DNA from: CAYPTB01 sp964413535
Lineage (GTDB): Bacteria; Planctomycetota; UBA1135; GCA-002686595
Length of the DNA stretch: 64,000 nt
Assembly: GCA_964413535.1 (NCBI GenBank)
Contig: CAYPTB010000034.1
Coordinates: 11,819-75,818 of the forward strand
Direction: 5' to 3'
In this document: piece after piece, positions 33,802-41,748 of the stretch
Numbering within the stretch: position 1 is the stretch's first letter
Layout of the letters: each line of letters starts with the position of its first letter
Notes under the pieces: generated by a model
The model's database searches: none
The model's input: the letters and a program-made list of their open reading frames with translations, nothing else
What the model was told of the DNA's origin: nothing
Position numbers and translations under genes: made by a program

Positions 33802-35568
33802 TCACTTCACGACGGCTTGGGGCGTCTTCACGAGCGGAGTGTAGGTGAGGGCTCCCGCAAGGCTCGAGTGCCCCCCGGCCGTCACCACCGTCACGCGCAC
33901 CGCGAGGCCGTCTTCGGTGATCTCGGCCAACCCGCTCGAGAGCATGAACCCGAGCGCCGTCGGCGACTTCACGAGCGGCGGGACGAGCGCGCGAACCGTG
34001 TTCACGTCGACGACTTCGACGTCGAGCGCTCTCCTGCGCGCGAAGAACACGTCCGGGGGCGTGTCGACCGCGAGATCGAAGCCGGAGAGCGTCACCCACG
34101 AGCCGCCCGGCGCGAACGCGATCGCCGGAGTCACGTCCTCCAGGATCGGTACCCAGGGCGTCGTGTCGGCGCTGTTGCGGCTTCCCGGCGTTCCCAGGTC
34201 GCCCGAGCCGAACGGAACGATCCCGGCCGCGAAGTTTCCGTGGACCGCGGGGTCGTAGAGGTTCATCCGCTCGAGCGACTGGCCCGGGAGCACCAGCACG
34301 CCGTGCTGCACGTCGATCAGCCGCGTTCCCCCCGCGTCCTCGACGATGATCGCGTCGGCGACGCCGTTGTCGAGCTCGAACTTGTCGCGCGGCCAGACGA
34401 GACCCGGCTGGATGCCGCCGTTGCGCCCGATGTCGCCCTGCGCGGCGACGAGCAGCGTCTGACGCGGCGCGAGCTGGGCGTTGCTCGCGATCTTCGCGGA
34501 CTCGTTCCCGAGATCGCGCAGCGTCCAGTCCTTCATCGAGAGCCACTTGTCCGTGAGGTTCGTGATCTCGATGTATTCGCCTTCCGCGTCGCTGACGGCG
34601 CTCGGATCGGGCAGGAACTCCGAGAGCGCGATGTCGCCGACCGCGGCCGCCCCGCCCGCGAGCTCGTCGCACAGGAACGTCTGGCGCGGGATCGTCACGC
34701 CGTCGATCGTGTAGGTGTATCCGTTCGTCTCGAGGATCATGTGGTCGTACGCCGGCCGACCCCCGCGCGTCAGCAAGGACGAGTCGTTGGTCATGTAGAT
34801 CCAACGCATCGCGGCCGCCGTGTTGATGATGTCGATCGTCGCCTGTTTCGGATTGGACGAGTCCGAACCCGACGACACGAAGGTGACGTCCGGCTTCACC
34901 GCCGCGATGAAGGCCGCGACGCTCGAGGTGTTGCTGCCGTGGTGGCTCGCCTTGTACACGTCCAGGTCGCCCACCAACGGTCCGAGCGGCGTCTCGAACG
35001 TTCCGCCGATGTCCCCGAACGTCCCGTAGTCGAAGTTCCCGAACTCGAGCTTCCACCCGGCCGACTTCGCGTTCTCGACCTTCCCGACGACGCCGATCGT
35101 CGGTCCGGTCCAGATCATCCCGTTCACGATCCAGTTGCGCAGCGTGACCCCGCCGCCCAGGTCGAGCAGCATGCCGACCGTGATCTGCTGGCGCAGCGAG
35201 CCGATCGCGTTCACGTAGGCCTGCCAGGTCGGGTGCATCTCCGCGTCGAGGTCCCCGCGGTCGTAGACGGCGATCGGCGAGTAGCCGGCGGCCATGAGCT
35301 CGGGCACCCCGCCGATGTGGTCGCCGTCGTAGTGCGAGATGAGGATGTAGTCGAGATCGGTGACCCCCAGCGACTGCAGGTAGGGGATGACGATCGCGTT
35401 CCCGTCCCCGGGCTTGCCCGTGTCGATCAGGACGCGCGTTCCCGACGGAGAGAGGATCAACGCGCAATCCCCGCGACCGATGTCGAGCGTGTGGATCTCG
35501 AGCATCTGGGCGGCTGCGGGGGCCGCCAGGATCGAGCAGGCGAGGAAGGAGAGCGCGGAGCGGTGCAT
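33802..35568 (-). CDS. Secreted metallo-beta-lactamase-fold protein with lamin-tail domain
   Basis: A 588-residue secreted protein. I start at ATG 35568, with GGAGG 6 nt upstream and a signal peptide ending APAAAQ. Domain one (about 22-270) is a ComEC-type metallo-beta-lactamase fold: TLDIGRGDCALI, ISHYDGDHIGG (metal ligands) and YKASHHGSN. Domain two (about 320-430) is lamin-tail-like (ALSEFLPDPSAV, GEYIEITNLTDKWLSMKDW). A beta-rich C-terminal domain follows, IPT-like in pattern. An extracellular nuclease or phosphodiesterase is likely, as in ComEC-derived proteins. A palindromic repeat lies upstream. Confidence 0.82.
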   Translation of the reverse strand: MHRSALSFLACSILAAPAAAQMLEIHTLDIGRGDCALILSPSGTRVLIDTGKPGDGNAIVIPYLQSLGVTDLDYILISHYDGDHIGGVPELMAAGYSPIAVYDRGDLDAEMHPTWQAYVNAIGSLRQQITVGMLLDLGGGVTLRNWIVNGMIWTGPTIGVVGKVENAKSAGWKLEFGNFDYGTFGDIGGTFETPLGPLVGDLDVYKASHHGSNTSSVAAFIAAVKPDVTFVSSGSDSSNPKQATIDIINTAAAMRWIYMTNDSSLLTRGGRPAYDHMILETNGYTYTIDGVTIPRQTFLCDELAGGAAAVGDIALSEFLPDPSAVSDAEGEYIEITNLTDKWLSMKDWTLRDLGNESAKIASNAQLAPRQTLLVAAQGDIGRNGGIQPGLVWPRDKFELDNGVADAIIVEDAGGTRLIDVQHGVLVLPGQSLERMNLYDPAVHGNFAAGIVPFGSGDLGTPGSRNSADTTPWVPILEDVTPAIAFAPGGSWVTLSGFDLAVDTPPDVFFARRRALDVEVVDVNTVRALVPPLVKSPTALGFMLSSGLAEITEDGLAVRVTVVTAGGHSSLAGALTYTPLVKTPQAVVK

Positions 35569-35658
35569 GGAGGGCCTCCGGCGCCCCCCGGTGGCGGGGA
35601 GGCGTCCTGCGAAGGGTACCACGCTCGTTCGGGACCCGGGGAGGCGCTGACGTCGGCG

Positions 35659-35762
35659 GGAATACCGAGCCAGTCCAGTTTTTCACCCTTCCGCCCGCAG
35701 CCGCGGCGAGCTGTAGGGTGCTTCCGGCGAAAGGGTGAAAAACTGGACTGGCTCGGTATTCC
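35659..35762. repeat. Palindromic repeat, copy 2 (104 bp)
   Basis: Perfect 32-nt inverted arms (35659-35690 and 35731-35762) around a 40-nt centre. The arms share the core GCCAGTCCAGTT and TTCACCCTTCCG with copy 1. It lies between two minus-strand genes and ends 1 nt before the stop codon of the SGNH-TPR gene. Confidence 0.92.
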
Positions 35763-37298
35763 TCAGCCCCCTCCCGCGTGGAGCACGGCCCCCTCCACTT
35801 CCGCGCGAATCATCGCTTCCTTCAGGTAGGGCACGAGCTCGAGGTCCTGCGCGGCGTCGGGGTCGAGCGGCGTACCGCGCAGCTCGCCCGCGCGCCGCAG
35901 GCGCTCGATGCCCACGTCCCGATCGCCCTCGAGCAGCGCGAGCGTGCCGTGGTTCGCCCACGTCCGCCAATCCTCCGGAGCGAGCGCCACGCCCGCAGCG
36001 AAGTAGACGTTCGCGGCCGAGTAGTTCCGAAAGGGCGTCTTCATGCAGTAGATCGCGTTCTCGAGCAGGAAGCGGCCGCGCAGCGCGAAGAGCCGCCCCT
36101 CGCCCTCGAGGCGCGCGAGGAACGCGTCGAGCCACTCCTCGGCGTCGGGAATGCGCGCAGCGCGCGCCAGGAAGAGCCCGTCCTCGGCCATCCGGCGCGC
36201 GATGGCGCCCGCGGCGACGGCGCTCCCGAGCGGCGTCGGGTGGCAGTTGTCGCTGACGAGGTCGAAGCCGACCAGCCCGTCGGTCGAGTGCTCGACGAAC
36301 GCGCGCTCGACGTCGACGAGCAGCACGCCCTCCTCGGCCGCGAACGCGCGGATGGCCGCATTGAACTCCGAGAGCACGCGCCAGGGGTACGGATCGAGGT
36401 CGACGGCGCGCAGCAACTCCGCGCGCGCCTCCGCAGAGCGCCCGAGCGCTGCGAGCGCCTTCCCCGCGAGCCACGACATCATCGCGTCCTCGCCGAAGGC
36501 GGCCACGACGCGCTCGACCTCGCGCAACGCCGCCTCCGCCTCGCCGCCGGCGAGCAGCCCCTCGATCCGCTCCACGTCGGCGTCGTAGCTCGGATTGTCG
36601 AGCGCCCACGCGATCGCCTCGTGCACCGGCGGCCAGTCCGAGAGGTTCGCGGGCACCGTGCACAGGACGAGCGGAACCCCGTGAGCGCGCGCGAGCTCGA
36701 CGATGGCCCGCAGGTTCGCGAAGTAGATCGCGCGCCGCTCACCGAACCAGTCGCTCGCGCGGTCGTACGGCACGAGCGTCTTCGGGAGCACGTACTCGCT
36801 GTCGCGCTTCGGATCGGGCGGGCCGCGCAGCTTCGCGAGCGCCTTCGTCCCCGTACGGAACAGCGCCGAGCGCCCGAGCGCGTTCCCGATCGACTCCCGC
36901 AGCCCGCCGCTCCCCGTGCGGAAGAGGAACTCGTTGTGCCCGACGAGCACGACGTACAGGTCCGGCTCGTCGCGCTCGATCGTCTCCTCGATCACCGCGC
37001 GCACGACCGTCGACGCGCGCCCGCCGCGCCCGTAGTTCTCGACCTCGAGCTCCGCCTCCGGCCGCAGCGTGCGCAACAGCGCCTCGAGCTGCGCCACGAA
37101 CCCGAGCTCCGGCACGTGCAGCCCACGCACCGTCGACCCCCCGACCGCGAGGATCCGAAACGTCCCCGGCGCCTTCGGCCCGAGCGCTTCCGCCACCGGA
37201 GGCAGCGGAAACCACCACCGACACAACCCCTCGAGCAGCACGAGCAGGACCGCGAGCCCGACGAAGGCGAGAACTGATTTCTTCAGGCGGCCGCGCAT
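35763..37298 (-). CDS. SGNH hydrolase-like protein with TPR-like region
   Basis: A 511-residue protein. The start is ATG 37298, which gives an N-terminal membrane anchor (LKKSVLAFVGLAVLLVLL); the longer upstream frame is unlike protein. SGNH blocks are visible: ILAVGGSTVRG (nucleophile region), VVLVGHNEFLF (block III Asn) and LVSDNCHPTPLGSAV (Asp/His pair). Between blocks and at the C-terminus are helical TPR-like stretches (AAFGEDAMMSWLAGKALAALG). It probably acts on envelope carbohydrate esters, like the SGNH proteins near the left edge, but here with no MBOAT neighbour. Confidence 0.75.
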   Translation of the reverse strand: MRGRLKKSVLAFVGLAVLLVLLEGLCRWWFPLPPVAEALGPKAPGTFRILAVGGSTVRGLHVPELGFVAQLEALLRTLRPEAELEVENYGRGGRASTVVRAVIEETIERDEPDLYVVLVGHNEFLFRTGSGGLRESIGNALGRSALFRTGTKALAKLRGPPDPKRDSEYVLPKTLVPYDRASDWFGERRAIYFANLRAIVELARAHGVPLVLCTVPANLSDWPPVHEAIAWALDNPSYDADVERIEGLLAGGEAEAALREVERVVAAFGEDAMMSWLAGKALAALGRSAEARAELLRAVDLDPYPWRVLSEFNAAIRAFAAEEGVLLVDVERAFVEHSTDGLVGFDLVSDNCHPTPLGSAVAAGAIARRMAEDGLFLARAARIPDAEEWLDAFLARLEGEGRLFALRGRFLLENAIYCMKTPFRNYSAANVYFAAGVALAPEDWRTWANHGTLALLEGDRDVGIERLRRAGELRGTPLDPDAAQDLELVPYLKEAMIRAEVEGAVLHAGGG

Positions 37299-37678
37299 CA
37301 CAGAGCCCCGCCTATACCGTGCTGATTGCGAGCGCAACAGCTCCCTTGCCGCCCAAGTACGCCACGCGACCGAGTCTGCGCGCATCGCGATCGCTTCGAG
37401 GAGCTCGGGCAGCCTCTCGCTGTCCGGGTTCCCCGAGCGAGCGCCTCCTCCCAGCACTGGATTGCGCATTCGAAGGCTTCGCCGAGCGTTCTCGCTCGTC
37501 GACGGGAGTGACGTGGACGTGCAGTGCGGCGTCCTGTCCTGGCCGCTTTCGAGCGCGCGCTTATTCACGAAACTTTGCCGCGTTGCGGGTGTTTCGCTAT
37601 CGAACGGACCTCGCTAGCGTGCAGAGTCTACTTGCGGTGTCGTTCGCTTTGGGGGGCCTCGATCGAGGATTGCTGGCC
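37299..37678. other. Intergenic region, no supportable gene
   Basis: About 380 bp between the divergent SGNH-TPR gene and the lower-GC orphan gene. No frame on either strand looks like a known protein. It should contain two promoters, but I cannot identify hexamers. Base composition begins to shift towards AT in the last third. Confidence 0.4.
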
Positions 37679-39256
37679 ATGAACGCTCCGATCAAGCTCG
37701 CTGGCGTCGTCGTTCTGCGGCTCGCGATGGTCAGCACGCTGCTCACGCTCGAGGGCCCGGCGCCGTTGCCGATGTCGGACCCGATCCTCGAGATCCACGA
37801 CGCGCTCCGGTTCTGCACGCTCACGCCCCTGAGCCTGGCACCACTGTTCCATCCACTTCAAGGCCCGTCTCCATATCGCCGCATCCCTTCGCACCGCACT
37901 GATGTGACGATAACCGATTGGTTATGGTTGGAGCGTGAAGCGCCTCCAATCGTTGTGTGGCAAACTCACCTAGTGAACAGTACGCCCCCCTCTATGAGGA
38001 AAAAGAACGGGGTATCTTCGCCAGTATGGAAGGCTGTTGCGCCAAAAGCGACAGCATCGTGGGCATATACAAGTCTAGACGCGGAGTCCGCTGGAATTTT
38101 CATGGCCCAGCTAACTGCAGCTGAGATTCTCTTTGTGAATGGAGAAGGTTTCTGGGGTGATCCGCGCTCGTACGGATTTGAAGGCGTTCCCGTCGCCTTG
38201 CGTCGGGGCCGCAACGACATCTTTGTAACCGGGATCGATGGCCCTTTCGCGCTCCGCTTATGGCGTCCTGATACGCGCTGCGTTATTGGAACGTGGGATG
38301 TCCGTTGGCCCTTTGTTGGTGAACCTTTGGTTGCGCCGCAGTACGTGGAGGACACGGTTGAATTCCCCGTGTTCAATGCGTCGTTACGCGCGATACCTGT
38401 GCTGCACATCGATTACGCTCATGTCGTACCCGAGGACGAGCGCTTCACGGCCGAAGTGCGAGAATGGGCGGACTTTGGTTTCGTTGCGCCGCTTGCAATG
38501 ACGTGGGTGCAGACGTACTTCTGGGATTTATCGCCGCGAGATGATGTTCAAGTGCCCACTGCCGTGATTCCGATCTGCGCATACTCTCACCATGTCACTG
38601 AGAATGACGTTGAAGAACCTGGAGAGGGTGAAACGGCAGATTGCGAGCACTTGCGTGGCCCGTTTCGAACGGCATCCGGGGCACTGCAAAGTCCCCACTC
38701 TGAAAGGAGTGCCGCGGCCCTCGAAGGAAGCCTCTTGAGTCACTACACGACGGAGTCGCGTTGTTTCGTGTACGCTACGGGAGGTACTGAAGACGAGAAT
38801 CTCAGATCTCTTGCCCGCGCAAGGTTCGACCAGCAGCTTGTGACCTATTTCTCGGGACGTGCTCCCATACTGGTGAGCGATCGAGAATTCTTGCGGTCGA
38901 ACGGTGCTTTCTCCGACTATGCGCTCATCGTGTACGGTAATGAGGACACTAATCTGGCGTGGAGTGAGGCCTTACCGGAGCGACTCGCCATTAGGGTCCA
39001 CCGCGGTCGTGTCAATGTAGCAGGCGAGGAGTTTAGGGTGGATGCTGGGGGGTGGATTGCGCTCGGTCGTGTCGCTGTCATTTTCGACACGGGTCCATTG
39101 GGAGCGACGATGGGGTACTTCAGTCGTTGGATCTCGGCACCTCTACACAACGGCGATAATGGCAACGATTATGCGGTGTATGTGTGTCACGAAGTGTCCG
39201 GGTATCCCGTCCCGCTGCGAACCGGCCGGCTGCTCGACGAGGAGTCACCTCGCTAG
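37679..39256 (+). CDS. Lower-GC orphan protein, unknown function
   Basis: A 525-residue protein in DNA that is visibly less GC-rich than its neighbours and uses many A/T-ending codons. I start at ATG 37679; upstream in-frame GTGs are possible. The N-terminus is hydrophobic and may be a signal. A beta-rich first part contains LFVNGEGFWGDP, VALRRGRNDIFVTGIDG and LRLWRPDTRCVIGTWDVRW. The last part has LIVYGNEDTNLAWSEALPER and VNVAGEEFRVDAGG. This order suggests the two flanks of a larger secreted esterase/peptidase-type protein without its central hydrolase domain, but that is a weak impression. No active-site motif is seen. Confidence 0.6.
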   Translation: MNAPIKLAGVVVLRLAMVSTLLTLEGPAPLPMSDPILEIHDALRFCTLTPLSLAPLFHPLQGPSPYRRIPSHRTDVTITDWLWLEREAPPIVVWQTHLVNSTPPSMRKKNGVSSPVWKAVAPKATASWAYTSLDAESAGIFMAQLTAAEILFVNGEGFWGDPRSYGFEGVPVALRRGRNDIFVTGIDGPFALRLWRPDTRCVIGTWDVRWPFVGEPLVAPQYVEDTVEFPVFNASLRAIPVLHIDYAHVVPEDERFTAEVREWADFGFVAPLAMTWVQTYFWDLSPRDDVQVPTAVIPICAYSHHVTENDVEEPGEGETADCEHLRGPFRTASGALQSPHSERSAAALEGSLLSHYTTESRCFVYATGGTEDENLRSLARARFDQQLVTYFSGRAPILVSDREFLRSNGAFSDYALIVYGNEDTNLAWSEALPERLAIRVHRGRVNVAGEEFRVDAGGWIALGRVAVIFDTGPLGATMGYFSRWISAPLHNGDNGNDYAVYVCHEVSGYPVPLRTGRLLDEESPR

Positions 39257-39432
39257 CAAAGGGGTGCGGTTATAGGTCACGTCCGGTGATCCCATGTCCG
39301 GAGGGAGTTGACGGAAGTGAGGGGCTCCTCGGTAACGTCGAGCGCTCGTCCAGCAGGGCGCGTACGAGTCGTCGATTCCGGACGCCCGCGGGCAGGTAGA
39401 GCCGCTCGTGAGTTCGCGGCGCTCATCCTTCA

Positions 39433-41562
39433 TCATCCGGAACCGCGTTCTACCGTCCACTCGATCGGCTGACGTCGGTCGGGCTGGAACGTGCAGGCCG
39501 TTCCGGTGCGCACGCACGCGAGCAGGTGCTCGCCGAGGGGCTCGTGTTCGGCTGCGAGCTTCTTGAGCACGCCTCGGATCGCCTTGGTCACGCTCTGGCG
39601 CGCGCGCTCGGCGGCGCCGCTCTTGCGGTCGCGGCCTCCGAGGCCGACGGCGGCCGCTAGCTCGCGGCCGAGCGTGTCCATCTCCGTGCGCGCGGCTTCG
39701 ATGCGGCGCGGGTCGGCGCAGGCGCGCGCGTCGGCGAGCTCCTCCTCGAGCTCGCGCAGGCGCGCCGCGTACTCCTGGCGCGCGCGGGCGTCGAGCCGCG
39801 GCCCTGTGTCGCCGCGGTCGCCGCGGTCGCCGATGACGCGGTCCGCGAGGGCGTGGTCCCCGATCGCGCGATCCGCGGTGGCGCGTTCCGACGCGGCGTC
39901 TGGTTCCGCGGCGAGCTCGATCGCCCAGACCGGGTCGCCCGGGTGCGCGAGCAGCTCGGCGAGGTACGCCACGCCGCGGCCGTGCTTCAAGCGCACGGTG
40001 CGGCCGCCGAAGGACACGGACCAGTAGTCGCCCTCGCGCGTCAACGATGCCTGGTCGTTCGCGGCCGGAGTCGCCGCCGCGAACGCGATGGGGTCGGAGT
40101 GCGCCAGGCCGGCGAGCTGGCGCTCGCCATCGGGACCGTGCAAGGCTCCGATGCGGCCGAAGAGCTCGCGCGCCGCCTCGCGCGCGATGCCGGCCTGGTG
40201 GTGGTCGCCGGCCGCCGTGAGCGCCTCGCCGAGCAGGACGCAGGTCGTCGCGAGCTCGAACGGGGCGTCGATGCCGGTGAAGGCGCGTCGCGCGCGCGTC
40301 AGGTGGTCGATCGCCGACTCGGCGCGGCCCCTCGCGAGCTCGAGGCGTCCGCGCGCTTCGGCGCTGCGCGCGTGGTCCCATGCGGTGCAGTCGCCGGTCG
40401 CGAGCGAGGCCAAGGCGTCGGCGGCACTGCGGGCCGTGTCGAGATCCGCGTTCGCCAACGCGACCGTCGTGCGCGCGGCCAGCAGGTTCGCGCGGTCCTC
40501 GAGCAGGAAGGTCGGCGGGGGCACGCGGAAGACGCGCTCGATCGCGCGCAGCGCTTCCGCCCCGCGACCGGTGGCGAGCAGCAGGAGCGCCATGCCGGGT
40601 TGCGGATCCCAGCCGAGCTGCGCTGCGCGGCCGAATGCGCTCATGGCCGCGTCGGCGTCGCCGCGGCGGCGGCGCACCTCGCCGAGCTCCGCGTAGGCGA
40701 ACATCTGCAGGGCAGGGAGCGAGCGCTCGAGCATCTCTGCCGCCAGCAGGCTCTCGCGTTCGGCCTCGTCGAGCCGCCCGCGGATGCGCAGCACCTCGGC
40801 GCGGTGCACGCGGCACATCCCGGGGAAGTACTGCACGCGCTCGCGCTCGACCCAGCGGTTCGACCACTCGACCCACTGTTGCGCGCGGTCCCACGCGCCG
40901 CGGCTGCGGTAGAGCCAGATCGCGTTGCAGAGCACGTCGCCGGCGGCGCAGATGCCGGCTTCGCCCGCGAGCACGATGGCCGTCGCACGGTCGGCCAGCG
41001 CCAGGTCCGCGCCGGCCGGATCGTGGGCGGCGGCGACGTGCGCGAGCTCGATCAGCGCGAGGGCCTCGAGCCCGCGGTCGCCCTGGCGTTGCGCGATCGC
41101 GAGCGCGGCGCGCGCACCCTCGCGTTGCGCGGCGGCGTCGCCGCGGGCGCCGCTCGCGTGCGCGCGGGACCACGCGAGCCAGCCGTGCTCGCGCCCCTCC
41201 GGCAGGCCCTCGAGCAGCTCGGCCGCGCGCGCGAGCCACGTGGAGGCGACGGCGTCACGGCCGTGGTCGAGGTTGGTCCGCACGAGCGCGAGCGCCGTGC
41301 GCGCGGCCGCCTGCGCGTCGCGCTGGGCGGTGTAGGCCGCGTGCGCCCGCTCCAGCGGCTCGACGATGCCCCCGTCGTTCCCGGTCCAGCGCGCGGCGTC
41401 GGAGTAGAGCTCGAGCGCCGCCGCATCGAGCTCGCCGCGCGCGTCGGCTTCGCGCAGGAGCTCGTGGGCCCGCTCCCACTCGCGCTCGGCGCCGTGCGCG
41501 AGCGCCAGGTCGTGGGCGCGAGCCGCGCGCGGCTCGGCGTCGCTCTCGACCTCTCTCGGCAT
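39433..41562 (-). CDS. TPR protein with C-terminal regulator-type domain
   Basis: A 709-residue cytosolic protein. Residues about 10-480 are Ala/Arg-rich tetratricopeptide-like helices. From about 510 there is a distinct C-terminal module: YWSVSFGGRTVRLKHGRG, VAYLAELLAHPGDPVW, REYAARLRELEEEL-like coiled region, GLGGRDRKSGAAERARQSV and a closing TFQPDRRQPIEW. This module is common at the end of large AAA/TPR regulators (often annotated as adenylate-cyclase- or LuxR-associated) and probably senses or binds nucleic acid; its role is not established. The gene is divergent from a TPR lipoprotein gene. Confidence 0.75.
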   Translation of the reverse strand: MPREVESDAEPRAARAHDLALAHGAEREWERAHELLREADARGELDAAALELYSDAARWTGNDGGIVEPLERAHAAYTAQRDAQAAARTALALVRTNLDHGRDAVASTWLARAAELLEGLPEGREHGWLAWSRAHASGARGDAAAQREGARAALAIAQRQGDRGLEALALIELAHVAAAHDPAGADLALADRATAIVLAGEAGICAAGDVLCNAIWLYRSRGAWDRAQQWVEWSNRWVERERVQYFPGMCRVHRAEVLRIRGRLDEAERESLLAAEMLERSLPALQMFAYAELGEVRRRRGDADAAMSAFGRAAQLGWDPQPGMALLLLATGRGAEALRAIERVFRVPPPTFLLEDRANLLAARTTVALANADLDTARSAADALASLATGDCTAWDHARSAEARGRLELARGRAESAIDHLTRARRAFTGIDAPFELATTCVLLGEALTAAGDHHQAGIAREAARELFGRIGALHGPDGERQLAGLAHSDPIAFAAATPAANDQASLTREGDYWSVSFGGRTVRLKHGRGVAYLAELLAHPGDPVWAIELAAEPDAASERATADRAIGDHALADRVIGDRGDRGDTGPRLDARARQEYAARLRELEEELADARACADPRRIEAARTEMDTLGRELAAAVGLGGRDRKSGAAERARQSVTKAIRGVLKKLAAEHEPLGEHLLACVRTGTACTFQPDRRQPIEWTVERGSG

Positions 41563-41748
41563 GGGCTGGAACGGGGTTTCCTTGGACCGCGGCTGGGGGC
41601 GGAGGAAGGCTCAGGAACGAGGATAGCGCCGTCCGTGACGACCGCCAGCGCGGCCCCGTCACACCGTGACGCCGGATTTCACGCCGGAGCGAGCACAGGA
41701 CGCTCCCGGCCTGCACGGAACACCTCGACCCCCGACCCCGATCCGACC

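Noticed and set aside
33607..35829. 740-residue plus-strand open frame
   Set aside because: It is antisense to the metallo-beta-lactamase/lamin-tail gene and Arg/Val/Glu-rich without any motif.
39257..39432. Minus-strand fragment reading ERLYLPAGVRNRRL and similar
   Set aside because: It looks weakly protein-like but has no start or family match that I can support; too short to call a pseudogene.
39853..41748. Very long open frame on the plus strand upstream of the TPR lipoprotein start
   Set aside because: It is antisense to the TPR regulator-type gene; high GC keeps stop codons rare. Only the part from ATG 41749 has lipoprotein and TPR character.
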